Of a stretch of 64,000 bases of DNA, positions 39,587-48,968 are shown piece by piece. The notes under the pieces were generated by a model. It saw nothing but the letters and a program-made list of their open reading frames with translations, was not told the DNA's origin and made no database searches. The stretch lies in the NCBI GenBank assembly GCA_016712145.1, contig JADJRO010000003.1:682001-746000 (forward strand), in the 5' to 3' direction. The position numbers were made by a program, and so were the translations under genes. This DNA is from Saprospiraceae bacterium (GTDB taxonomy: Bacteria > Bacteroidota > Bacteroidia > Chitinophagales > Saprospiraceae). Numbering within the stretch: the first letter of the stretch is position 1; every line of letters starts with the position of its first letter.

Positions 39587-41029
39587 ATGCAAGTGCCCAA
39601 GCAAGTTGATTCTTCAATTGAATTAGAAACAGTGCATTCCATTTTTAAACAGATGGAAACTGATTTTCATCAAGCTTCTATTACGAGCTATGAATTCCGA
39701 ATAGCGGGATTAAAAAAACTTGAGCAAAATCTACTGCTTTTTAAAGATCGCATATCAAATGCGGTCCGCCTTGATTTAAATAAATCCGGTTTTGAATCAG
39801 ATACTTCGGAACTATTAACATGTTTATTGGAATTGCGCAAAGCAAAGCGCAATCTAAAAAATTGGATGCGAACAAAATCCATTCAAACACCTACTGAGTT
39901 AATTGGAAGCTCTCATTTCATTCGGCATGAACCTAAAGGGGTCGTATTAATTTTGGCACCTTGGAATTATCCTATAAATCTTTCGATCATACCTTTGATA
40001 GCTGCATGGGCGGCAGGGAATAAAATAATAATAAAACCTTCTGAACTTGCTCCTAATTCTGCAAAATGCGTCAAAGAATTGATTGAAGCTAGCTTTGCTC
40101 CTGCAGATGTTCGGGTAGTTTGCGGAAATCATGAAACTGCTGAAGCATTGGTTCAGTTACCTTTCAATCATATCTTCTTTACCGGGTCCCAAAAAACTGC
40201 AAAAAAAATTTTAAAAGCAGCTTCAGAAAATTTAACCAGTGTAACGTTGGAACTTGGAGGAAAAAATCCATTGATACTTGACGATACCGTTTCATTAAAA
40301 AAATGCATGCCTGACATTGTTTATGGAAAATGTATCAATGCCGGGCAAACTTGTATAGCACCTGATTTTATCCTGTTGCCAAATAAGATGCTAGCTGAAT
40401 TTGTCAGTGAGTGGAACACCGCGCTACGGAACATGTTTGGAGAAAATTTGATTGAGAATCCAGATTATTGTGGAATTCTCAACGATGCACACTATAACAG
40501 ATTATTAAAAATTGTCAACGAAAGCTTAGATCAGGGAGCTCAACTTATAGAACCAATCCAATTAAATGCTGCTGACCGAAAAATTAAGCCAATCCTTTTA
40601 CTTAATACGAGCTGGAACCATGTGAGTATGCAATCCGAACTTTTCGGCCCGGTGTTGCCTTTGATTGCTTATGATTCTTTGGAAGCTGAATCCTATAATA
40701 TTCAAAAAATGGACAGGCCACTGACCTTATATATTTTTTCGAATGATACACAACATCAAAATTTTATTTTAGATACCATTCGTTCAGGCGGTGTCACCAT
40801 CAACAATTGTTTATTAAATTATTGCAATTTTAACTTGCCGTTTGGAGGTACGCATCAAAGTGGTCATGGTTCAAATCACGGTTATTATGGATTTGAAACA
40901 TTCTCTCACAAAAGAGGAATCAGCAAGCAAGGTAAACTGATTAATGCCTTGCGATTTTTTTATCCACCCTTTACAAAATCAAAGATTGTTCTTAAAACCT
41001 GCTTAATAAAACTAATAGGAAAAATATGA
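39587..41029 (+). CDS. Aldehyde dehydrogenase (class 3-like)
   Basis: NAD(P)-dependent oxidation of aldehydes, 480 residues from ATG 39587. Cofactor-binding APWNYPINLSIIPL and FTGSQKTA (NAD loop) are visible, with catalytic Glu222 in LELGGKNP and nucleophile Cys256 in INAGQTCIAPDF. The length and the C-terminal membrane-associating hydrophobic tail (about 455-480, RFFYPPFTKSKIVLKTCLIKLIGKI in parts) fit class-3, fatty-aldehyde types. The stop overlaps the DPP-IV start by a few bases, suggesting an operon. Confidence 0.93.
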   Translation: MQVPKQVDSSIELETVHSIFKQMETDFHQASITSYEFRIAGLKKLEQNLLLFKDRISNAVRLDLNKSGFESDTSELLTCLLELRKAKRNLKNWMRTKSIQTPTELIGSSHFIRHEPKGVVLILAPWNYPINLSIIPLIAAWAAGNKIIIKPSELAPNSAKCVKELIEASFAPADVRVVCGNHETAEALVQLPFNHIFFTGSQKTAKKILKAASENLTSVTLELGGKNPLILDDTVSLKKCMPDIVYGKCINAGQTCIAPDFILLPNKMLAEFVSEWNTALRNMFGENLIENPDYCGILNDAHYNRLLKIVNESLDQGAQLIEPIQLNAADRKIKPILLLNTSWNHVSMQSELFGPVLPLIAYDSLEAESYNIQKMDRPLTLYIFSNDTQHQNFILDTIRSGGVTINNCLLNYCNFNLPFGGTHQSGHGSNHGYYGFETFSHKRGISKQGKLINALRFFYPPFTKSKIVLKTCLIKLIGKI

Positions 41030-43197
41030 TGCATCGCAAATTATTAGTGCTTTCAGGAATTTTTTTAATACAGTTTCTTACAGCACAATTAAAAGAAATC
41101 AGCTTAGAGGATATTTATGAAAAAGGAGTTTTTGCTGCAAAAGGTATTCCCGGTTTTCAATTTATGAAAGACGGACAAAGTTATGTGCGTTTGCAAAATT
41201 CTACAATCACCCAATATTTTTTGTTAAGTAATGATATTAAAAAAATTATATTAGATGCAACAAAAATTGAAAATGGACTCTTGATAGATAAATTGGAGTC
41301 CTTCGAATTCAGTTTGGACGAAAAGAAACTTTTATTAAAGACCGAGTCAGAAGGAATTTACCGCCATTCCTCACGAGCTATTTATTATGTCTATGATTTA
41401 GAATCTGAAAAATTACAACAGATTTATGCACCCAATAAAATCATGTATCCTGCTTTTAATCCATCTGGTGATAAAGTAGCCTTTGTGTATGAAAATAACT
41501 TGAATTTTCAAGATTTAAAAAATGGAAGTGTAAAGCAAATTACTCAAGATGGAATAAAAAATGCTATTATCAACGGTGCTTCAGATTGGGTTTATGAGGA
41601 AGAATTTAAATTAACAAGGGCTTTTGAATGGTCTCCGAACGGAGATGATATTGCCTATTTGAGATTTGATGAAAGTCGGGTTAAAGAATTTACCTTGCAG
41701 TATTATAAAAACGAAAATTATCCGCAAGCTTTTTCATTTAAATATCCAAAAGTTGGAGAAGAAAATTCTCAACTAACTATTTGGAATTATTCTTTAAAAA
41801 AGAAAAAATCAGTCCAATTGGATATCGGAAAGCGTGAGGATGATTATATACCAAGATTTAAATGGACAAGTACTGAAGGTGAATTATGCATCACTTGGAT
41901 GAATAGAGATCAAAACCATTTAAAATTGATTGTAAATACAGTTTCAGACAATACATACAGAACGTTGTTGGAGGAACAAAACAGATATTATATTGAATTG
42001 CATGATAATTTACATTTTTTAACAAATGGCAATTTTATTTGGACCAGTGAGCAATCCGGTTACAATCAAGCTTATTTATATGATGGTAGCGGTCGTATGA
42101 TCAGGGCGCTCACAGAAGGAAATGAGGAGTTGACTGAAATTTATGGAGTGGATGAAATGCAACAAAATCTACTGTTTCAAAAAGCGGTAAACAGAGGACT
42201 GGATCGTTCAATTTATAAATTGAATTTGGAAACTAATAAAATTACACCTTTTGCCATAGATCCCGGCTATAACAGTGTTCAAGTAAGTCCTGGATTGAAA
42301 TACATTATTCTATCACACTCAGAAATCAATGCACCACCAGTATACAGTCTTCATAATAATGAAGGAATACGCATTCGGATATTAGAATCAAACGAAACCC
42401 TAAGAGAAAAACAGAAAGAATATAAATTGTCCAATGTTGAGATTAGTAGTGTGTTCAATAGACATGGGGATCAATTAAACTCATTAATTATTAAGCCGGT
42501 CGACTTTAATCCGGCAAAAAAATATCCAGTGTTTATGTTTTTATATGGAGGTCCGGGTAGTCAGGAAGTCATGAACCGTTGGAATAGTTTCGGACAGTAT
42601 TACTGGTTGCAAATGCTCGCACAAAAAGATTATATAATTTGTGTGGTGGACAATCGGGGAACAGGAGGCCGCGGTGAAGAGTTTAAAAAAATGACCTATT
42701 TGCAATTGGGTAAATTTGAAACAGAAGACCAAATTGATGCAGCCAAATATTTTTCCGAATTGCCATATGTAGATGGAAGTCGAATTGGGATTTTTGGGTG
42801 GAGCTATGGTGGTTATATGTCCAGTTTATGTATTTTGAAAGGCAATGATGTTTTTAAAACAGCTATTGCAGTTGCGCCTGTGACCAATTGGAAGTGGTAT
42901 GATTCCATTTATACCGAGCGCTATATGAAGCGATTAAAAGATAACCCAACTGGCTATGACGAGAATTCTCCTGTTAACTTTGCAGACCGTTTGAAAGGAA
43001 ATTACTTATTGGTGCATGGAATGGCTGATGACAATGTGCATTTTCAAAATACCGTTGAAATGGCCAATGCCCTGATTAAAAACAAAAAGCAGTTTGATAC
43101 CTATTTTTATCCAAACAGAAATCATGGGATTAGTGGACAAAATGCGAGAATCCATTTATACACAAAAATGACTTCCTTTGTATTGGAAAAAATTTAA
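41026..43197 (+). CDS. Dipeptidyl-peptidase IV-family serine peptidase (S9B)
   Basis: Secreted serine exopeptidase of 723 residues. Signal peptide about 1-20. The N-terminal part is a beta-propeller (DPPIV_N) with the ASDWVYEEEF motif that holds the Glu-Glu anchoring the substrate N-terminus. The C-terminal alpha/beta hydrolase domain has nucleophile Ser593 in GWSYGGY, Asp668 in ADDNVH and His700 in NHGISG, the complete triad. It releases N-terminal X-Pro dipeptides. It overlaps the preceding aldehyde dehydrogenase gene by 4 bp, although the functional link is not obvious. Confidence 0.93.
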   Translation: MMHRKLLVLSGIFLIQFLTAQLKEISLEDIYEKGVFAAKGIPGFQFMKDGQSYVRLQNSTITQYFLLSNDIKKIILDATKIENGLLIDKLESFEFSLDEKKLLLKTESEGIYRHSSRAIYYVYDLESEKLQQIYAPNKIMYPAFNPSGDKVAFVYENNLNFQDLKNGSVKQITQDGIKNAIINGASDWVYEEEFKLTRAFEWSPNGDDIAYLRFDESRVKEFTLQYYKNENYPQAFSFKYPKVGEENSQLTIWNYSLKKKKSVQLDIGKREDDYIPRFKWTSTEGELCITWMNRDQNHLKLIVNTVSDNTYRTLLEEQNRYYIELHDNLHFLTNGNFIWTSEQSGYNQAYLYDGSGRMIRALTEGNEELTEIYGVDEMQQNLLFQKAVNRGLDRSIYKLNLETNKITPFAIDPGYNSVQVSPGLKYIILSHSEINAPPVYSLHNNEGIRIRILESNETLREKQKEYKLSNVEISSVFNRHGDQLNSLIIKPVDFNPAKKYPVFMFLYGGPGSQEVMNRWNSFGQYYWLQMLAQKDYIICVVDNRGTGGRGEEFKKMTYLQLGKFETEDQIDAAKYFSELPYVDGSRIGIFGWSYGGYMSSLCILKGNDVFKTAIAVAPVTNWKWYDSIYTERYMKRLKDNPTGYDENSPVNFADRLKGNYLLVHGMADDNVHFQNTVEMANALIKNKKQFDTYFYPNRNHGISGQNARIHLYTKMTSFVLEKI

Positions 43198-43224
43198 TGC
43201 ATTAAAAATTAATTCAGAATTAAT

Positions 43225-43695
43225 ATGAAATCAATACTAAGTTGCCTTTGTCTATTAGTCCTTTTTTCTTGTGGATCGGCACCTAAATTAGTTAATAAAA
43301 AACCCATTGATGTAGATTGGATCCTTGGCAAATGGAAACAAAAAGACATTGAAGTGTATGAGAAATGGGTAAAAATTTCTGAAATGGAATACAGCGGATT
43401 AAGCTACGATTTGAATTCAGGCTACGCAACGATTAAGGAAAAAATGCGCATTTTTTCTAAAGACAATAAAACCTGGTATTTTGAAGCTACCATTAAGGAA
43501 AACAACAACCTTCCCATTCTTTTTACCTGGGTGCCAGATCCGGTAATCGCATTAAAATTTGTGAATGAGCAACATGAATTTCCGCAAATAATCCAATATA
43601 AAAAGGAAGCTTTTGATGTCATGACTGCTACTATTTCAGATAAGAATGGAGATAAAAAAATGATTTTTGATTACAGCCGTTACGCAACCCAGTGA
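43225..43695 (+). CDS. Small lipoprotein (DUF6265-like)
   Basis: 156 residues with lipobox LFSC (Cys16). It continues with VDWILGKWKQKDIEVYEKWVKIS, the opening of a lipocalin-like DUF6265 family. Function is unknown. The last codons overlap the smpB start (GTGA at 43692-43695), so smpB is translationally coupled to it. Confidence 0.7.
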   Translation: MKSILSCLCLLVLFSCGSAPKLVNKKPIDVDWILGKWKQKDIEVYEKWVKISEMEYSGLSYDLNSGYATIKEKMRIFSKDNKTWYFEATIKENNNLPILFTWVPDPVIALKFVNEQHEFPQIIQYKKEAFDVMTATISDKNGDKKMIFDYSRYATQ

Positions 43696-44141
43696 AAGAC
43701 ATTGAAATCCTAAACCGAAAAGCCAGTTACCTCTATAATTTTATTCAAACCTACGAGGCTGGAATCCTATTATCCGGACCCGAAGTAAAGTCAATCAAAG
43801 CAGGCAATGCCAACATGAGCGATGCATATTGTATCGTTGAACACGGTGAGGTGTGGATTAAAAATTTAAATATCAATCCGTATAAACAAAGCGCAGAATC
43901 TGATTACAACCCCAAACAAAATCGCAAACTCTTATTAAACAAAGAGGAAATCCGTAAAATCGAACGGAAGATTTCAGAAAAAGGATTAACGCTCATTCCC
44001 TACAAAATTTATATAGCAGACCGCGGAATTATTAAAGTTGAAATTGTCTTGGTCTCTGGTAAAAAATCATACGACAAACGAGAATCCATTAAAGAAAAAG
44101 ACGAAAAAAGAAATCTTGACAGAAATTTTAAAATAGGATAA
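43692..44141 (+). CDS. smpB: SsrA-binding protein SmpB
   Basis: 149-residue RNA-binding protein that delivers tmRNA to stalled ribosomes for trans-translation. It starts at GTG 43692, overlapping the stop of the preceding lipoprotein gene; no ATG alternative gives the conserved opening IEILNRKASYLYNF. LSGPEVKSIKAGNANMSDAYC, KLLLNKEEI and the basic C-terminal tail (KSYDKRESIKEKDEKRNLDRN) match SmpB. tmRNA was not found in this window. It marks the last core gene before the accessory island. Confidence 0.96.
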   Translation: MKDIEILNRKASYLYNFIQTYEAGILLSGPEVKSIKAGNANMSDAYCIVEHGEVWIKNLNINPYKQSAESDYNPKQNRKLLLNKEEIRKIERKISEKGLTLIPYKIYIADRGIIKVEIVLVSGKKSYDKRESIKEKDEKRNLDRNFKIG

Positions 44142-44299
44142 AATGAGAAGACTATAGGCTATAGACTAGAGTGTCAGGTGAGTACCAAAATGATACTACA
44201 ATGAAGCGTTCTTAAATCCAGGAAGCTCTTAATTAAATTTACTTACATGTGCAGCTTAACCCCGAAGGGTTCGTTGCATAGTTATCAAAGTCTGTTTAA

Positions 44300-44319
44300 G
44301 GGCTAAAAAGCCCATTTTT
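44300..44319 (+). terminator. Candidate terminator downstream of smpB
   Basis: GGGCT (44300-44304) pairs with AGCCC (44309-44313) around a 4-base loop and is followed by a T-run (44315-44319). The distance from the smpB stop is about 160 bp, so it may serve any transcript entering this spacer. Confidence 0.5.
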
Positions 44320-44341
44320 GGGGCTATAAACGGCCCAAGGT

Positions 44342-45166
44342 TCAATTCCGTGAAGATAACTTTGATCTAATTGCACTTATGGTATTTTTAAGCTGACGGT
44401 GAAATTCGGCTATTTCCTCAGGAGAGTATAATATCGCTCGAATATGGGCCCTGTCAAAAAATAGACTTTTCGCAACCCTTGTGTTTTGAATGGTAATTAT
44501 TTCCTTGTTTTTGCCAACGGCATAACCTAATTCCAGGAAAGCATTCTTATTAGGATAAGAAGTATCGGCTATAATGAATTCTGATTGCTCAATTTGTTTA
44601 TAAATTGTATCAATGATAATGTCATTATCATTGAAATCATCGGCTCGAAAAACATTGATTCGTAATTCTGAGTGAAGAAAATTCTTTATATTCTCCAAGT
44701 AAAAACTATTTAGCTTAAGATGCTTAAAAGGCATTATCATAAAAACTTTGTTTGATTCTGTGGATTGGAGTGCATCCAGTCTTTTTAATATACAGGTGAG
44801 CGAATTCGTTGTATTGATTTCCATCAATCTATACAGAGATACTCTGTCAAAGCTGAAATAAACGCTCTTTCTTTCTAAGTAATTAGAAAAATAAGTATAA
44901 TTCTTATCAATACGATCATGAAACGCTCCTCTAAAGTTGGTGTGGCCTAAATATCCTTCAATAAAATTATTATCAAGCCGTTGATTGATTTTGAAATAAC
45001 AACTAGGACCGGAACCCTTAGCAAAAGTATCTTTATTCTTAATGGAACGAAGTCTATCTTCATCATCTATAAACCAACAAGGCATTGTTCCTTGTGGAAT
45101 GTGTACACCATAAATATTGTATGAATTATTTTCTCCCATTTTATATTGTTGTAATATTGCATTCAA
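44342..45166 (-). CDS. IMPF-motif nucleotide-binding (TIR-like/nucleoside-deoxyribosyltransferase-like) protein
   Basis: 274 residues. The C-terminal domain (about 139-270) carries the recognisable pattern VFMIMPF (141-147), NVFRADDF (171-178), FIIADTSYPNKNAFLELGYAVG (197-218, given in parts) and FDRAHIRAILY. This fold occurs in nucleotide-sensing and toxin proteins related to nucleoside deoxyribosyltransferases and TIR domains, often in defence loci. The N-terminal 135 residues have no recognised domain. The GELG-like acidic motif (ELGY, Glu212) could be catalytic. It is the last gene of the minus-strand module, next to the ATPase fragment. A role as NAD(+)/nucleotide effector is inference. 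Confidence 0.65.
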   Translation of the reverse strand: MNAILQQYKMGENNSYNIYGVHIPQGTMPCWFIDDEDRLRSIKNKDTFAKGSGPSCYFKINQRLDNNFIEGYLGHTNFRGAFHDRIDKNYTYFSNYLERKSVYFSFDRVSLYRLMEINTTNSLTCILKRLDALQSTESNKVFMIMPFKHLKLNSFYLENIKNFLHSELRINVFRADDFNDNDIIIDTIYKQIEQSEFIIADTSYPNKNAFLELGYAVGKNKEIITIQNTRVAKSLFFDRAHIRAILYSPEEIAEFHRQLKNTISAIRSKLSSRN

Positions 45167-45186
45167 TTAATTATGGTTTTCCTCAT

Positions 45187-45459
45187 TTAATCTTTATTTT
45201 TTCTTAAAGAAGAAACAATAATATCTTTCAAATTCCTTTGCTGGTTAGCAGTATCATTTGAAGCTCGGTAATTTAGCTTGACCCTATAGCCCTTCGCTCT
45301 AATCTCAGTTGGTTGTGATCTTTGTGCAAGCAATAAATCTAGTTGGCTAACAAACTCATCTTTTGAAACAAAATATAGCAAACTATGAAATGATTGCTCT
45401 ACTTCACTAATCGCTAATGCACGAATATCATTTAAATGTTTTTGGTTATTGGAAATCAA
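45187..45459 (-). CDS. C-terminal fragment of the HerA/T4CP-like ATPase (nuclease-like domain end)
   Basis: 90 residues starting at TTG: ISNNQKHLNDIRALA and on, which is how the nuclease-like C-terminal domain of such ATPases continues. It is joined to the upstream gene by one missing base around 45480-45482 (CC run on the minus strand): the restored protein reads ...KNVLPAGYPLVFLISNNQ..., and the numbering fits exactly (2,801 bases from the ATPase start, one short of 934 codons). It should be treated as part of the same gene, not as a separate protein. Confidence 0.75.
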   Translation of the reverse strand: MISNNQKHLNDIRALAISEVEQSFHSLLYFVSKDEFVSQLDLLLAQRSQPTEIRAKGYRVKLNYRASNDTANQQRNLKDIIVSSLRKNKD

Positions 45460-45464
45460 AAAAA

Positions 45465-48260
45465 CTAATGGATATCCAGCGGTAAAACATTTTTAATATT
45501 TTGTACTTCATATTCTATGGTATTCGTAACAGAAATCTCACAAGCAATTTTTAGATCATCCCGATGCAAGCTGACATCGACTTTTCCTGCATAGTTATTT
45601 ATTGGCTCCTCCAAAACAGCTTTAAAGTTTCTCGCTTCAGCTACTTTCTTAATATATTCCTGAATGAATCGGTGCTCTCGTTGTTTTTCCTTTTCCGTCT
45701 CTTTAGTAATAAATTTCTCCGCTTCAACTGCTAAGTCAATTTTTGGATTGGTTACTTCTTCAACTTTTGGTATTTCAAGTTTTTCAATTGGTGTATCTAG
45801 TGGTGGCTTTTCTTCTTTAACCACCTTAATAGGCTTCTCCGGTTTAACTGGAATAGTTTCAGCCTGTAAAGCCTCTCTCAATATTTCTTCAACTCTACTC
45901 TGATGGAGCGCATACGTTGATCGACAATGATCAATTACCGTCCGCTGTTTGCCTTCAGCTATTAAGGATTCAACTTTTGGGAGCGGAATAAAAGATAAAT
46001 TGAAATCATGATCTTTTTGTCCAACACGGACAATGGACTGACCAATAGGTAAACTCTGCAAGTCAGTTGAATCAAAATATGAAAATCCACTCTCTAACTT
46101 CGTAGCGTCTTTATCTCCACATCTGAAACATACCCGAATAGCGGGATTCGATAAAACAGAGTTTGCAAGTTCAGTATCTCTATGCGCTAATTGATCAAGA
46201 TCTTGGTGAGCAAGTATTAATCCTAATCCATATTTACGAGCACCAGTGAGGATTGCAGACATTGAGGGGGTAATGAAATTCTGGAATTCATCAATGTAGA
46301 AATAGAACGGCTTTCGCTGTTCTGGTGGAATATTTTGTCGTTGTTGAGCAGCTTGGTGTAGTTTGGCCACAAAAAGTGTGCCTAACAAATAACTGTTTTC
46401 TTCTCCAATTAGGCCCTGAGCAAGTTTTACCAACAATATCTTTTTGTTTTCAAGAACGTCGCTAAAATCAAGACCTTCTTTTTGAGCCATCATGTTTCTG
46501 ACAATTCGAGGTCGCAGAAAGGTATCTAATCTTGTAAGAATGGGAGCCACAGTATTTGCTCGAAGTAATTGAAATTCATTTTTCCAGTAATAGATGATAT
46601 TGGGATCGGTAACAGTTTGAAGGAACTTGTTTCTGAAATTGGATTCAACTAGAAATCGTCTTAAATCAATTAGCGTTCCACCGTTATCACTTTCAAGTAT
46701 TGCATTGATAGCATTTGCCAACACCGAAGTCATTTGATCACCCCAAGAAGTTGCAAAACGTCTGAATAATGCCACAAGGTCGGATGATAGGATTATCTTT
46801 TCTGGATCAGAATATGCAGATAATAGATTAAGACCAATCGGATACTCACTATCGGATGGATCAACTAAGATTACATTTTTCAATCTGTCGTCGGGAATAT
46901 TTTTTATTACTTCATCAATCAAGTCTCCATGTGGATCAAGAACTGCTATCCCTCTATCTTGATAAACATCTTGTATGATTAGTTTGAGAAGCAAAGATGA
47001 TTTACCTGCACCAGTGGCACCAATAACATGCATATGACGTAAACGATGTTGATCAGAGAGAGTAACAACCACCTCTTGCCCTAAATGTGCATTAATACCT
47101 AATTCAAAAGCATGTCCTGATACATCTGTAGGAGCTTGTTTCGTTTTTCCGGCATAAGCTCGAAGTTTTGGTGAGACAACAGAGCGATCAGGAATATGCA
47201 CCATTGAAGCAATCTCATTACTATTAAGCAACATTCCAATTCTTCTTGACCTACGGAAGATAATGTCATTGGCATCACAACTTAAAGCTCCCGAAAGTGG
47301 AATCAATGTATTACTTCCGCTCCGGTGAAAAGAAAAAAGACTTTGCGCTATTTGCTCCGAAATTATTTGTGCTCTCTCCTGTTTTCCAGCTTGGCCAATG
47401 GTTCGAATTACTGTTGCAAACAAAGGACTTGAAACTTTCTCTTTTGCCAGTGGTAACATATCGGCTGCATCTGTAAAGAAAGGGCCTCCCTTGCCATCAG
47501 TTAATGACCTATATATACTTTCAGCCCAGGGATTCATTGCTGGTTGAAACAAGATTTGAAGCATACCAAATTCTCCGTCTCCAATTGATTCAAGTGAAGC
47601 AATACATCCCGAAAGCGGATCTGGATCAAATTTGTTCCATACTCGAATAGGGCGCATAAATTCATCTCGTAGCCCTACATCATTAACCCAAACCGTTTGA
47701 GTGAAATCAATTGAGTTACTTAGATTATTAGGACGTTCATTGATAACAACCCCTGGAGCATAGGCAGCTATATGCGATTTAAAAGCACCCGCCTTATGAC
47801 TGGTACAAACAAATTGAATTGTAATTCTATCTTTCGTACCGAATATCTCAAATCCTACTATTCCCTCACAGGTTGAAAGCATTAAGAGCAACTGCTCAAT
47901 ATTCTCAAAAGAAATTCTGGTGTCCTTATCAAAATTGATTTGTAATTCTGTTACCGGATTTGAATTTTCATAACTATAAGCTTCAATGGAATAGATCTCT
48001 TCCAGTTTTGCGAATGCTTCCTCTCCATACAAAGTTGTTGCTGGTTTTTTGAATAGCCCTAAAGCTTCTCGTATTTGTGGAAAGAATATTGGTCGTTTAC
48101 CATCATCAATCAGACCAGTTGTTTGAGGCGGGAAATGACCAAAGAATGGAATGAATTCCGATTCTAAATGAACTGGTTCATTAAATACTTTCCAGCCACG
48201 CCCTCGTTGTTCCCAAGCATAGAATTGAGTAGTGAGATATTCTGACAGTCCGTAACTCAT
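45465..48260 (-). CDS. HerA/type IV coupling-like ATPase with C-terminal PD-(D/E)XK-like nuclease region (frameshifted at the 3' end)
   Basis: 931 residues readable. An N-terminal beta-rich domain (about 1-370) precedes the P-loop ATPase: Walker A GATGAGKS (414-421), a DPHGDLIDEVI strand, and Walker B FYFYIDEFQNF with Asp657-Glu658, followed by a TraM-recognition-like region (ILAHQDLDQL, LSNPAIRVCFRCGDKDA). After a Lys/Pro/Glu-rich linker (about 785-840) comes a region with VDV (Asp895) and ACEIS (Glu908), a PD-(D/E)XK-like core in which the usual Lys is not obvious. Such proteins pump DNA in conjugation or assist HerA-type defence. The membrane partner overlaps the start codon (ATGA). Confidence 0.8.
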   Translation of the reverse strand: MSYGLSEYLTTQFYAWEQRGRGWKVFNEPVHLESEFIPFFGHFPPQTTGLIDDGKRPIFFPQIREALGLFKKPATTLYGEEAFAKLEEIYSIEAYSYENSNPVTELQINFDKDTRISFENIEQLLLMLSTCEGIVGFEIFGTKDRITIQFVCTSHKAGAFKSHIAAYAPGVVINERPNNLSNSIDFTQTVWVNDVGLRDEFMRPIRVWNKFDPDPLSGCIASLESIGDGEFGMLQILFQPAMNPWAESIYRSLTDGKGGPFFTDAADMLPLAKEKVSSPLFATVIRTIGQAGKQERAQIISEQIAQSLFSFHRSGSNTLIPLSGALSCDANDIIFRRSRRIGMLLNSNEIASMVHIPDRSVVSPKLRAYAGKTKQAPTDVSGHAFELGINAHLGQEVVVTLSDQHRLRHMHVIGATGAGKSSLLLKLIIQDVYQDRGIAVLDPHGDLIDEVIKNIPDDRLKNVILVDPSDSEYPIGLNLLSAYSDPEKIILSSDLVALFRRFATSWGDQMTSVLANAINAILESDNGGTLIDLRRFLVESNFRNKFLQTVTDPNIIYYWKNEFQLLRANTVAPILTRLDTFLRPRIVRNMMAQKEGLDFSDVLENKKILLVKLAQGLIGEENSYLLGTLFVAKLHQAAQQRQNIPPEQRKPFYFYIDEFQNFITPSMSAILTGARKYGLGLILAHQDLDQLAHRDTELANSVLSNPAIRVCFRCGDKDATKLESGFSYFDSTDLQSLPIGQSIVRVGQKDHDFNLSFIPLPKVESLIAEGKQRTVIDHCRSTYALHQSRVEEILREALQAETIPVKPEKPIKVVKEEKPPLDTPIEKLEIPKVEEVTNPKIDLAVEAEKFITKETEKEKQREHRFIQEYIKKVAEARNFKAVLEEPINNYAGKVDVSLHRDDLKIACEISVTNTIEYEVQNIKNVLPLDIH

Positions 48261-48799
48261 TTGCCAATCATCCGCAAATCAGCAGTGCGTTCTAATTCGG
48301 TAAGACCTCGAATACCTTTGCCTTCTGTAAGTTTTTCTATAGCTGCCAACACACTTTGATGCACACTGGTTCGGAACATCATATCAGTATCCAGTTTGTA
48401 ATATGTGTCATAGTCGATTCTTGATGCAAAGATTTTCCCGACAAATGGTAGATTTTTCAACATGTCTCCAAGTGGGTCATCCATTTTCCGCATCCACCAA
48501 GAAAAGAAAAATCCGGTACCCCACGGTGCGCCGCAAATATGAAAGATATAGTCTCCACGAGAGATTTGGAGATACAAGCGGTGAGCTGATAAAATACCGC
48601 TTTCTTTGAATGTTGTGGTATCAGTCTTGATACCAGGAATTTTACGTTCCTTTAAAATTTCTTTGACGAGTCCATAAAAGTCTTCGGGGTCATGTTGGAT
48701 GTTCGGAATGAGAGTACTCCAGTTCTTTACTGCTTCTGATCTGTTAAACAGAGCGTAGAGAATAAAGGCAAGAATAGCGATGACGAGAATCGTGCTCAT
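48257..48799 (-). CDS. Membrane partner protein of the HerA-like ATPase
   Basis: 180 residues with one N-terminal transmembrane helix (about 3-18), then a soluble domain rich in aromatic residues (GTGFFFSWWMRKMD). No named family recognised. The stop overlaps the ATPase start (ATGA at 48257-48260), so the two are translationally coupled and probably form one complex. It may anchor the ATPase to the membrane as small coupling-protein partners do. This is inference. Confidence 0.6.
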   Translation of the reverse strand: MSTILVIAILAFILYALFNRSEAVKNWSTLIPNIQHDPEDFYGLVKEILKERKIPGIKTDTTTFKESGILSAHRLYLQISRGDYIFHICGAPWGTGFFFSWWMRKMDDPLGDMLKNLPFVGKIFASRIDYDTYYKLDTDMMFRTSVHQSVLAAIEKLTEGKGIRGLTELERTADLRMIGK

Positions 48800-48968
48800 G
48801 GTTGGTTGGTTTGAGTTAATAAAATAGGGTTTAGGTCGATTTTAGGGCATCGGAAGCAGGGATAGTGAAGCAAATTTAAGAAAAAATTGAAATTGATTAA
48901 TATCTTGAATTGATGTATTCATGATTATCAATTTCGATTTTTGCCAATTTTTTAAGTGCGCTTGACAC

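Noticed and set aside
44339..44349. tRNA or tmRNA T-arm (GGTTCAATTCC) at the left end of the island
   Set aside because: The flanking bases do not pair to form a T-stem, and no anticodon or acceptor stem could be drawn.
45465..45490. Programmed -1 frameshifting in the ATPase gene
   Set aside because: No X XXY YYZ heptamer was found in frame before the stop, and the T7 run lies after the stop; a one-base loss explains the join better.
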